Source of the DNA: Photobacterium frigidiphilum
GTDB lineage: Bacteria; Pseudomonadota; Gammaproteobacteria; Enterobacterales; Vibrionaceae
Direction of reading: 5' to 3'
Assembly (NCBI RefSeq): GCF_003025615.1
Contig: NZ_PYMJ01000003.1
Coordinates: forward strand, 124,001 to 188,000
Length of the DNA stretch: 64,000 nt
Both the position numbers and the translations under genes were made by a program. Of the stretch, positions 56,706 to 64,000 are shown in pieces (the stretch's first letter is position 1; the number at the start of each line of letters is the position of its first letter). Under the pieces are notes generated by a model that was not told the origin of the DNA, did no database searches, and saw nothing but the letters and a program-made list of their open reading frames with translations.

Positions 56706-58073
56706 TTAACGTTGTTTTGCTAGGGCAATTTGTTCTTTAATGATTACCAATCCTGTTTTGAGTTGGCTACGGCTCGAAGGGCCTGTGAGTGATATACGTA
56801 TTGCTGCTGGTACTGGGTAACGACCCACTGCAAACATTTCTGCTTCGCGAACATGAATCCCTTTATTACGTAGTAGTTTACTAAAGCTATAGCCAGTTAA
56901 TGGCTCTGGTAAGGGTATCCAACAATTAAACCCGGGAATAACCGCATTATTCTGCGATGGAAAATACTGATTGAAAAGCCGATGTCGTGCGCTAAGCTCA
57001 AGTGCGATTTCTTTATCAACGGCCTTCATGGCTCCATTGGTTAGCCAGCGACAAACGAGGTCGATCATCAATGGGCTGATATGCATGCAATTAGCGCGTA
57101 ATGTTCGTTGTAAGGTATCTTTTAGTGTTAGCGGCATAATGAGATAACCGACCCGTAACCCTCCTGCAAAATATTTCGAGAAACTACCGACATAAATAGT
57201 GATATCGGGGGCTATTGCAACTAACGGTGTTTTACGATGGCTGGGCGGGCAATACAGCACGTCATCTTCAATGATCAAAACGTTATACCGACGACAAATC
57301 TCGATGATTTTTAGGCGACGACTATCGTTAATTTGTGTTCCCGTTGGGTTTTGAATTGCAGGGGTTAAATAGAGTAGCCGTGGTTTGTGACGTTTGCAGT
57401 GCAGTTCTAAATCTTCGGGAACAATCCCTTCATCATCCAGCTGTACAGGCACTAATTTACGTTCTGCCTGCTGACAGGCATTGATGAATTCTGCGTAACA
57501 TAATCCTTCAACAAGAATGGTTTCTTTAGGGCGAGAAAGTGACTGTAAAATAATGGCTAAGCTATGCTGGCCACCATATGTCCAAATTAGGCGGCGATTA
57601 TCGATATCAACGTTCAGGCGATTGCTTAGCCACTGTTGCAAGGTTCTATTATGCCCGTGTAACCCTTCGGCACTGTAATAATCGAGCACGGCTTTTTGTG
57701 CTGTGGGCTCATGAGATAAGTCTTGCAGAATAGTCGATAGGTGCTGTTGTTGGCTTAGCAACAGTGGACGACAAATGGCGAGATCGATACCTTCTTGAGA
57801 CGTTACAGGGTGATAAAAAGCTTGTTGCTCTGATTGCCGATCTTTTACATATGTACCACTGCCCACTTTTGGCTCAATCAATCCTCTTAGTTCTAATTCC
57901 TGATAGGCGCGGGTAACCGTACCGACTGTTACTCCAAGGCGATATGACAATATACGCTGTGGTGGCAATTTCATGTTTATTGCCAATTCATTGCTTTCAA
58001 TGGCTTCAGTAAACGCATCAGCCAATGCCATAAATTTAGGACCTGTACGGTTAGAGATATCAGGAATGAACAT
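56706..58073 (-). CDS. MocR-family regulator (GntR-aminotransferase fusion)
   Basis: A 455-aa regulator with an N-terminal GntR winged helix (LAINMKLPPQRILSYRLGVTVGTVTRAYQEL, positions about 30-60) fused to a fold-type I aminotransferase domain. The PLP lysine lies in YVGSFSKYFAGGLRVGYL (about 290). MocR proteins sense PLP or an amino acid adduct. The ATG at 58073 has AAGG 6 nt upstream; a GTG two codons earlier lacks one. It is divergent from a LysE-family exporter, a frequent pairing, so it probably controls that gene. Confidence 0.9.
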   Translation of the reverse strand: MFIPDISNRTGPKFMALADAFTEAIESNELAINMKLPPQRILSYRLGVTVGTVTRAYQELELRGLIEPKVGSGTYVKDRQSEQQAFYHPVTSQEGIDLAICRPLLLSQQQHLSTILQDLSHEPTAQKAVLDYYSAEGLHGHNRTLQQWLSNRLNVDIDNRRLIWTYGGQHSLAIILQSLSRPKETILVEGLCYAEFINACQQAERKLVPVQLDDEGIVPEDLELHCKRHKPRLLYLTPAIQNPTGTQINDSRRLKIIEICRRYNVLIIEDDVLYCPPSHRKTPLVAIAPDITIYVGSFSKYFAGGLRVGYLIMPLTLKDTLQRTLRANCMHISPLMIDLVCRWLTNGAMKAVDKEIALELSARHRLFNQYFPSQNNAVIPGFNCWIPLPEPLTGYSFSKLLRNKGIHVREAEMFAVGRYPVPAAIRISLTGPSSRSQLKTGLVIIKEQIALAKQR

Positions 58074-58237
58074 TGTCACCTTCGATAGGGGTACATTTAA
58101 ATACTGAATATAGGATAGATAAGGCTTAATAAGAAAGAAATAGAAGAATTGTTATGGTGACGCATGAACAATAGGTGAATCGCACAATCTTTCGTTACGC
58201 TCGTTATATTAAATAGCGAAGTATGAAGGAATGAAAT

Positions 58238-58846
58238 ATGAGTACGGTATGGGATTTGTTGCCAGCAATGAGTGTGTTTGCCTTTGTAACGGCGATGACA
58301 CCGGGGCCCAATAACTTTCTATTGGCAAGTTCTGGTGCCCAATTTGGTATACGTCAGTCGGTACGTCATTTGGTTGGGATCCGTATTGGTGTTATCGGTT
58401 TGGTGCTGTTATGCGCTGGTGGGGTCGCAATTGCCCTTAAACAGCACCCAGAACTTTACCGTGTTTTACAGTTTTTAGGGCTGGGTTACATGCTCTGGCT
58501 GGTGGTGAAGTTGATGTGTTTTAATTCGAGAGGTAAAAGTGGAAGTGCGGGAAAGCCGTTATCAATGAAACAGGCAATGCTATTCCAGTTGGGTAATGTA
58601 AAAGCATGGATGGGCTCATTAGCACTAGTAACCAGTTACAGTTTACCAAGCCATTATTGGTTATCTGTATTCAATATCGTGGTGGTGTTCACTGTCTTTG
58701 GGCTGTTTGCGAACACCTGCTGGGCGGGAGTCGGGCGTTGGATCAATCAATACTTAAATACCTCTTTGAAGCAGCGTGCTTTTAATGTCAGCTTAGGCTG
58801 CATGACTCTGCTGTCATTACTGCCTGCGATCACGGAAATGATCTAG
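58238..58846 (+). CDS. LysE-family amino-acid exporter
   Basis: A 202-aa inner-membrane protein with five or six helices and the family opening FVTAMTPGPNNFLLASSGAQFG (positions about 17-38). Members export amino acids or homoserine lactone-like compounds; the substrate is unknown. AAGGA precedes the ATG. Divergent from the MocR regulator. Confidence 0.9.
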   Translation: MSTVWDLLPAMSVFAFVTAMTPGPNNFLLASSGAQFGIRQSVRHLVGIRIGVIGLVLLCAGGVAIALKQHPELYRVLQFLGLGYMLWLVVKLMCFNSRGKSGSAGKPLSMKQAMLFQLGNVKAWMGSLALVTSYSLPSHYWLSVFNIVVVFTVFGLFANTCWAGVGRWINQYLNTSLKQRAFNVSLGCMTLLSLLPAITEMI

Positions 58847-59051
58847 TTGTAATTAAATTGTCAGGTTTATTTACAGTGTGTACGTACTTCAATCACCACT
58901 TAATAACAGTTAAATAATAAATGCAAAATTAACCACTTGAAAAGTATAGTTTATTTTTATTTGTGTGATGAATGCTTGATAATTACATTTATGAAATCAA
59001 TATCATGTGCCACTTGAATTTATTTTAAACGTAGTCATCAGGGAGATTGAT

Positions 59052-60365
59052 GTGTTTGTTGTTGAATTTTTAATTGTACTGGTTTGTATCTTAATTGGTG
59101 CACGGATTGGTGGTATCGGGTTAGGTGTCATGGGTGGTGTGGGTTTAGCCATACTGAGTTTTGTGTTTGGTATGCAACCAACCAGCCCACCAATCGATGT
59201 AATGTTGATGATCATGGCGGTTGTGGCTGCTGCGGCTTCAATGCAAGCGGCGGGCGGTTTGGATTTTTTAATCAAAATAGCCTCTAATATTCTGCGTAAA
59301 AACCCTCGTCACATCACTTTTATTGCGCCGATTGTTACTTACTTCTTCACGATGATGGCGGGTACTGGTCACGTAGCTTATTCAGTATTGCCTGTTATCG
59401 CGGAAGTGAGTCGCCGTAGTGGTATTCGTCCTGAGCGCCCTATGGGTATGGCGGTTATCGCTTCACAATTTGCTATTGTTGCTAGCCCGATTGCGGCTGC
59501 TGTGGTAGCACTTGTGGCATTCTTGGAACCGCAAGGTATTACACTGGCTGACGTATTATTGGTGACGATTCCATCAACGATGCTGGGCTTGGCTGCAGCG
59601 TGTGTGATCGTGAATAAGCTAGGTAAAGAGCTGAAAGACGATCCGGAATATCAGCGTCGCTTGCAAGATCCTGCATTCCGTGAAGAAATGGAAAAAGAGG
59701 TAAAGGTTGAAGATTTAGTCATTCAACCGGAAGCAAAAAAAGCCGTGTCTTTGTTCTTGTTCGGCTCATTGATTGTGGTGGTGATGGGTGCCTTCCCATT
59801 CTTGCGTCCAAGCTTCGATGGTCACCCTATGGGAATGGCGCACACCATTGAAATTGTGATGTTGTCGGTTGCGGCATTGATCATTCTAATCTGTAAACCT
59901 GATGGCTATGCGATTACTCAGGGTTCGGTGTTCCATGCTGGTATGCGTGCGATTGTTGCGATTTTTGGTATCGCGTGGTTGGGTGACACCTTCATTGCTG
60001 GCCATGGTGATATGGTGAAAGAAGCCGTATCAGGCTTAGTGGAAGTGGCACCGTGGACATTCGCGTTTGCGTTGTTTGGCTTATCTGTAATGGTTAACAG
60101 TCAAGGCGCAACAACAGCTGTATTAGTACCAGTGGCAATTACCTTGGGTCTACCACCGACAGTAATCATTGCAACTTTCGTGGCTGTGAACGGTTATTTC
60201 TTCATTCCAAACTATGGTCCTATTATCGCGTCGATTGATTTCGACCGTACTGGCACTACCAAAATCGGTAAGTATATTTTTAACCATAGCTTTATGATGC
60301 CGGGCTTATTAAGCATGGTGTTCAGCATCATCTTCGGACTGATTTTTGCTGGCATTGTATTGTAA
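59052..60365 (+). CDS. Anaerobic C4-dicarboxylate transporter (DcuA/DcuB family)
   Basis: A 437-aa inner-membrane carrier with about 12 helices. It opens like DcuB ([19 protein letters not shown]) and has the family segments [28 protein letters not shown] and the C-terminal [22 protein letters not shown]. It exchanges fumarate, aspartate or malate for succinate during fumarate respiration. Start: GTG at 59052 with GGGAG 6 nt upstream fits the family N-terminus better than the longer frame. Whether A- or B-type is unclear. Confidence 0.93.
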   Translation: MFVVEFLIVLVCILIGARIGGIGLGVMGGVGLAILSFVFGMQPTSPPIDVMLMIMAVVAAAASMQAAGGLDFLIKIASNILRKNPRHITFIAPIVTYFFTMMAGTGHVAYSVLPVIAEVSRRSGIRPERPMGMAVIASQFAIVASPIAAAVVALVAFLEPQGITLADVLLVTIPSTMLGLAAACVIVNKLGKELKDDPEYQRRLQDPAFREEMEKEVKVEDLVIQPEAKKAVSLFLFGSLIVVVMGAFPFLRPSFDGHPMGMAHTIEIVMLSVAALIILICKPDGYAITQGSVFHAGMRAIVAIFGIAWLGDTFIAGHGDMVKEAVSGLVEVAPWTFAFALFGLSVMVNSQGATTAVLVPVAITLGLPPTVIIATFVAVNGYFFIPNYGPIIASIDFDRTGTTKIGKYIFNHSFMMPGLLSMVFSIIFGLIFAGIVL

Positions 60366-60420
60366 TCTATTAGCGGCTTATCAGAGTAAGTTGCTTAGGT
60401 TACTTGTTAATAATATGTAG

Positions 60421-60452
60421 AAAAGCCAGTGCAGTAATGCACTGGCTTTTTT
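60421..60452 (+). terminator. Terminator after the Dcu gene
   Basis: GCCAGTGCA (60425-60433) pairs with TGCACTGGC (60438-60446) across 4 nt, flanked by A4 and T6. Confidence 0.95.
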
Positions 60453-60560
60453 GTGTCTGATTGTTCGATAGTGTCTTTTGGGACCTATTTACGTAATAGT
60501 ATCTTTTGGTTGTCATATATTTAAATAGCTCATATTAGACTGATTATAAAGGTATAGCGC

Positions 60561-60736
60561 GACTTAAACCGCACTACTCAATATGAAGCCGACGCTTTGC
60601 ACGAGTGGGGGAAGTACAGTTTGCCGCCTTTAAGTACCCGCGTAGTGTCGAAATTCGTCAGCAGCTACCGATGGGTGCCACAGGAAAAATCTTGAAGAAA
60701 GATCTGAAGGCTGAGATGACGTCGGTTACTGCGTAA
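60561..60736 (+). pseudogene. Relic of an AMP-dependent acyl-CoA synthetase gene
   Basis: The last 40 codons before the TAA at 60734-60736 read QFAAFKYPRSVEIRQQLP then MGATGKILKKDLKAE. This is the C-terminal domain signature of AMP-forming acyl-CoA synthetases, including the catalytic lysine in GATGKILK. The preceding 18 codons (TTQYEADALHEWGK) fit the same family but in another frame, separated by a 2-nt shift. No earlier part of the gene remains, and there is no start. Confidence 0.85.
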
Positions 60737-60841
60737 CATCGAGTTGTCCTTATTTTGATGTTTGTTGTCTTTATGTTTGTAATAGGCAAGAGCTTAACTC
60801 GGTAAAGTACCCCTCATCGAAACACTGATGAGAAATCGAAC

Positions 60842-62008
60842 ATGAACAGAAAACCGAGTACGTGGCTAGTAGTGGCGTTAATGATGTTTCCGCAAATAGT
60901 GGAAACCATTTACAGCCCTGTGTTGCCACACATTGCAGAGGCATTTAATGTCTCTTTTCAGACGGCTGCACAAACCTTATCGGTCTACTTTATTGCGTTT
61001 GCCTTTGGTGTGGTCTTCTGGGGACGCATGTCAGATGTAATCGGCCGACGACGAGCGATGTTAGCGGGTTTATTGACCTATGGGGTTGGCGCCGGATTGG
61101 CGGTTGTAGCGACCTCGTTTGACATTGTGTTGATCGCTCGCATTGTGTCTGCGTTTGGTGCCGCTGTTGGATCGGTGGTCACACAGACCATGCTGCGTGA
61201 TAGCTATCAAGGTTCTGAGTTGGGCAAAGTGTTCTCACTAATGGGCATGGGTATTGCCATTAGTCCTGTGCTCGGCTTAATGAGTGGTAGTGTGCTGGCA
61301 AGCACTTGGGGTTATGTCGGCGTATTTGTTGCGGTAATGGTGTTGGCATTTGTGTTATGGACAGTTTCCATGGTTCGATTACCCGAAACTCGTCCAGAGG
61401 TTGTGCAGACAATTTCGATGGGGATAATTGCTCGTAAGATGATTCGTGACGGTGCGTTATGGCGCAGTGCGAGTTTGGTGGCGTTATTCAACCTGATGTT
61501 GTTTGGTTATTATGGATTAGCGCCGTTCTTGTTTTCGCATCTTGGTTTGTCGTCTGAAGCTTTTGGTTACAGTGGTATTGCATTGGCGTTGGGATCGTTG
61601 CTGGGCAGTATGCTGAATAAACGGTTATTGGTAAGAGGGTGGTCATCACATGCTTTAGTGACGCTGGCGAGTGGCACGGCGTTAATCGGTAGTGTTGGTG
61701 TTTTTGTAACGCAATCTCAGCTGTGGTTAGGCTACCCGTTATTCCTATTGCCGATGATGCTGGTGGTGATGGGTTTTGGCGTCGCGATTCCGAATATTTT
61801 GGCGCATGCATTAGCCGATTACAAAACGGTTGCTGGTACGGCGGGGGCATTATTTGGTTTAGGTTATTACTTGATGCTGGGTGGTTTGTTAGCAGTGGCT
61901 GGTATGGTACAAAACTTAGGGGCTGTACTTGGGATAGGGGCATCGTTGAGCGTGATTTTATCGTTGCATCGTGCAAGTTCACTGAATGTGAGCACAGTGA
62001 AATCATGA
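60842..62008 (+). CDS. Bcr/CflA-type MFS multidrug exporter
   Basis: A 388-aa, 12-helix major-facilitator protein of the drug:H+ antiporter-1 family. The loop 2-3 signature is GRMSDVIGRRRAML (about 61-74), and LPETRPE occurs in the central loop. Bcr/CflA members export bicyclomycin, sulfonamides or other drugs, but substrate cannot be predicted. It begins about 105 bp after an acyl-CoA synthetase relic. Confidence 0.88.
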   Translation: MNRKPSTWLVVALMMFPQIVETIYSPVLPHIAEAFNVSFQTAAQTLSVYFIAFAFGVVFWGRMSDVIGRRRAMLAGLLTYGVGAGLAVVATSFDIVLIARIVSAFGAAVGSVVTQTMLRDSYQGSELGKVFSLMGMGIAISPVLGLMSGSVLASTWGYVGVFVAVMVLAFVLWTVSMVRLPETRPEVVQTISMGIIARKMIRDGALWRSASLVALFNLMLFGYYGLAPFLFSHLGLSSEAFGYSGIALALGSLLGSMLNKRLLVRGWSSHALVTLASGTALIGSVGVFVTQSQLWLGYPLFLLPMMLVVMGFGVAIPNILAHALADYKTVAGTAGALFGLGYYLMLGGLLAVAGMVQNLGAVLGIGASLSVILSLHRASSLNVSTVKS

Positions 62009-62052
62009 AGTGCTAAGTACTGAAAAGGTATCACCTTACAGAAGGTAAGCTG

Positions 62053-62091
62053 AAGGAAAAAGAAAAGGGAAGTCAGCGATGACTTCCCTTT
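62053..62091 (-). terminator. Terminator of the dms operon
   Basis: A 12-bp stem AAAGGGAAGTCA/TGACTTCCCTTT (62064-62075 and 62080-62091) with loop GCGA is followed on the minus strand by T-rich sequence. It is 17 bp after dmsC and convergent with the MFS gene. Confidence 0.9.
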
Positions 62092-62107
62092 GAGGTTTCA
62101 AACAGTA

Positions 62108-62953
62108 TTACATGCCAACCGTCATGTGCAGGCCATAGAACATGCCACGGCTCACTAATTCTGACGAGAATACCAAGATGAAGCTAAGTAGCATCACTGG
62201 TACTCCTGGGCGGCTTACCATCAAGCGAGGTACAAACCAGACGCCAAGGGCTGCTAGTAAAAGTCCCACACGCAAGATTTGTAACTGCATCATGTCAGGG
62301 ATCAAATCAGACGCTGATACGATGGCAGTATTAATGTCACCCAGTGAAATCATTTGGCTAACAGTCACAACCACACTGACGGCGACCGCAATTGCACCAA
62401 ACAACGGTAATGCATTATCTAATGCTGCCATCTTATGATCAGAAGCAGTCAGTAGCATGTGACCGAAAATCAGACCAGAAATAATGGTTGTTAAGATAAA
62501 TGCCATTGGCGTGTAGACGGTGTCCCATGTTGGCACTGTGTCGATAAGGTACACTTTGATCATCGAGTACATGAAGCTCACACCAATGATCATAGCAATC
62601 ACCAATAAAGCTTTACGTAACGACTCTGCGCCTTTGTCGAGTACTTCCAGTAGCCAATAGAAACCACCCGCGGCAAAGAACAAGCTGCCCGTGAATATCT
62701 CATTAGACAGCCATGAACTGCCCACTTGGTTCAAAGCATTCATCGCGCGTAATGGGCTGCCAAGGTGCACGGTAGATGCCATGAAACCTAGGCCCATTAA
62801 GACCCAAATGAAAAACATGTTTTTATGTAAGCGGTCACTTTCACCGATACACAGTTTGCCTGCCAAGATAATGCAGCCAAGCAGTAAGAATGCACCCACT
62901 GCGGTTTGTGCTAATACCGTGAATAGAATCAACGGCCATTCATGCCAAGCCAT
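62108..62953 (-). CDS. dmsC: DMSO reductase membrane anchor subunit DmsC
   Basis: A 281-aa protein with eight hydrophobic helices that anchors DmsAB to the membrane and takes electrons from menaquinol. Opening MAWHEWPLILFTVLAQTAVGA is typical. The ATG at 62953 has a perfect GGAGG 7 nt upstream, inside the end of dmsB, and follows the dmsB stop by 1 bp, so the two are coupled. Confidence 0.93.
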   Translation of the reverse strand: MAWHEWPLILFTVLAQTAVGAFLLLGCIILAGKLCIGESDRLHKNMFFIWVLMGLGFMASTVHLGSPLRAMNALNQVGSSWLSNEIFTGSLFFAAGGFYWLLEVLDKGAESLRKALLVIAMIIGVSFMYSMIKVYLIDTVPTWDTVYTPMAFILTTIISGLIFGHMLLTASDHKMAALDNALPLFGAIAVAVSVVVTVSQMISLGDINTAIVSASDLIPDMMQLQILRVGLLLAALGVWFVPRLMVSRPGVPVMLLSFILVFSSELVSRGMFYGLHMTVGM

Positions 62954-62954
62954 G

Positions 62955-63569
62955 TTATACCTCCTTCGGATTTGCCAAGTGACCGGTTTGATCATCCGTC
63001 GGACGCGCATTTCGGTTCAGCTTAATGACAATGTTTGGTTTTGTTGTTAGTGATGACGGTAAAGGAGCAACATCTGCATTTGTACCGTATTTTTCACGAA
63101 GTTCTGCAATCGGACCAAACTCCAGTGCACGTAGTGGACAAGATCCAACACAGATTGGCTCTAGCCCTTGACCAACACGTTCGTAACAGCCGTCACACTT
63201 GGTCATGTGACCTTTTTCTTCGTTGTACTGAGGTGCGCCGTATGGGCAGGCCATTTCACAGTACTTACAACCGATGCAAACATCTTCATCGACAATCACG
63301 AAGCCGTCTTCACGTTTGTGCATAGCGCCACTTGGACATACTTTGGTACAAGCAGGTTCGTCACAATGGTTACAAGCGATTGAAAGGTAGTACGAGTACA
63401 CATCCTGACGGAAGGTATCACCATCTTTAATCCAGTTGCCGCCTGCGTATTCATAGATGCGGCGGTAGTTCACGCCGATATCTAAGTTTTTGTTATCCTT
63501 GCAAGATAGCTGACATGTTTTGCAGCCAGTGCATTTGCTTGAATCGATATAAAAGCCGTATTGTTTCAT
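62955..63569 (-). CDS. dmsB: DMSO reductase iron-sulfur subunit DmsB
   Basis: A 204-aa electron-transfer subunit with four [4Fe-4S] clusters. The cysteine groups are visible: CTGCKTCQLSC (about 14-24), CNHCDEPACTKVCP (about 67-80), CIGCKYCEMACP (about 99-110), and CDGC ... CVGSCP (about 126-146). AAGGG precedes the ATG. It lies 10 bp after dmsA. Confidence 0.95.
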   Translation of the reverse strand: MKQYGFYIDSSKCTGCKTCQLSCKDNKNLDIGVNYRRIYEYAGGNWIKDGDTFRQDVYSYYLSIACNHCDEPACTKVCPSGAMHKREDGFVIVDEDVCIGCKYCEMACPYGAPQYNEEKGHMTKCDGCYERVGQGLEPICVGSCPLRALEFGPIAELREKYGTNADVAPLPSSLTTKPNIVIKLNRNARPTDDQTGHLANPKEV

Positions 63570-63579
63570 TATTTAACCC

Positions 63580-64000
63580 TTATGCCTTCTTCACAAGTTG
63601 CACGTCTACTAAGTTTGTATGCTGTGGGTTGCCTTTTGCTAATGGGCTAGGGCGCTGAGTGGTCAGTACGTTAATACAGCCACTGTGATCGATACGTTGT
63701 CCATCTGGGGCGTACCAAGCACCTTCACCTAACGCGACAACACCTGGCATCATTCGAGGTGTGACTTTTGCGTTGATGTGCACTTCACCACGGTCGTTGA
63801 AGATACGAATCAGATCACCATTTTTTATCCCACGCGTTTGGGCATCTAAAGGGTTTAACCACATCTCTTGTTTGGCTGCATCTTTTAAGATATCAACGTT
63901 ACCGTACGTTGAGTGAGTACGTGCTTTATAATGAAAACCTGTTAATTGAAGTGGGTAGTTACCTTGCTTAGAGGCTTCCCATCCTTCGAAATTAGGCGTG
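63580..64000 (-). CDS. dmsA: DMSO reductase catalytic subunit DmsA, C-terminal part
   Basis: The last 140 or so residues of a molybdopterin oxidoreductase, running off the window edge; reading frame continues through the ATG at 63864, which is internal. The C-terminal dinucleotide-binding domain is recognisable (FHYKARTHSTYGNVDIL, then MWLNPLDAQTRGIKNGDL, RGEVHINAKVTPRMMPGVVALGEG). With DmsB and DmsC it would reduce DMSO or TMAO as a terminal acceptor, with DmsA normally exported by the Tat system. Confidence 0.93.
   Translation of the reverse strand, partial: TPNFEGWEASKQGNYPLQLTGFHYKARTHSTYGNVDILKDAAKQEMWLNPLDAQTRGIKNGDLIRIFNDRGEVHINAKVTPRMMPGVVALGEGAWYAPDGQRIDHSGCINVLTTQRPSPLAKGNPQHTNLVDVQLVKKA

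Noticed and set aside
60468..60509. Two ATAGTRTCTTTTGG copies 28 bp apart after the Dcu gene
   Set aside because: Only two copies, no dyad and no further copies noticed; too little to call a regulatory or CRISPR-type repeat.

Overview
The window looks like a chromosomal segment from a marine gammaproteobacterium of the Vibrionaceae, most likely Photobacterium or a close relative. The main reasons are a GbpA-type chitin/GlcNAc-binding protein behind a c-di-GMP-I (GEMM) riboswitch, a Vibrio-style L-ascorbate (ula) regulon, murQ, DmsABC, moderate AT richness, and dispersed repeats ending in TATACCCAAG. No rRNA, tRNA, CRISPR array, prophage or complete insertion sequence was seen. Species assignment is inference.

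Layout. (1) 1-6 kb: the N-terminal tip of a response regulator (cut by the window edge), a repeat-bearing intergenic stretch with six tandem 7-bp units, a 1322-aa AsmA-family protein, and murQ. (2) 6-15.5 kb: an L-ascorbate utilisation regulon with two UlaR-type DeoR repressors, UlaE, a HAD phosphatase and UlaG on the minus strand, and a UlaA-UlaB fusion permease, UlaC, UlaF, UlaD and a dedicated HPr-like protein on the plus strand. A repeated motif, TTRTGATTNNNANTGA, lies in the promoter regions and is a candidate shared operator. (3) 15.6-22.7 kb: an unassigned amino-acid or peptide cluster with a group II PLP decarboxylase, an amidohydrolase, a YfcC-family transporter translationally coupled to an ornithine/alanine-racemase-like enzyme, and a LysR regulator. 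A 264-bp MITE-like repeat sits inside it. (4) 22.8-24.8 kb: two heme-type proteins, a membrane protein with CxxCH and a secreted ethylbenzene-dehydrogenase-like protein with CxxxCH. (5) 25-34.4 kb: catalase, a TerC protein, a MOSC/ferredoxin-reductase fusion, an EEP-fold phosphatase/nuclease, and an aldehyde dehydrogenase with a clear sigma-54 promoter next to an AcoR-like sigma-54 activator.

(6) 34.7-45.7 kb: a carbon-phosphorus lyase locus phnCDEFGHIJKLMNP in one direction, with two matching palindromes (CTTATCTAGACAAG type) before phnC and before the GntR-family gene phnF. (7) 45.8-53.2 kb: the riboswitch and gbpA, then a patchy region with cytochrome b561, an SMR transporter, small unknown genes, an esterase and L-serine deaminase. 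Two gene relics lie here: a frameshifted copy of part of the serine deaminase gene, and a copy of the 3' end of a small ORF that now forms a terminator-like hairpin. (8) 53.4-64 kb: a secreted GH31 glycosidase with a C-terminal carbohydrate-binding domain, a divergent MocR/LysE pair, a Dcu-family C4-dicarboxylate transporter, a relic of an acyl-CoA synthetase gene, a Bcr/CflA efflux pump, and dmsC, dmsB and the 3' end of dmsA.

Taken together, the window carries nutrient-scavenging modules (ascorbate, MurNAc-6-P, phosphonates, alpha-glucans, chitin surfaces), anaerobic respiration (DMSO reductase, Dcu) and oxidative defence. The parts I cannot match to a known pathway are the decarboxylase/amidohydrolase/racemase cluster and the paired heme proteins. 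Start sites were chosen mainly by ribosome binding sites and several differ from the longest open frame.
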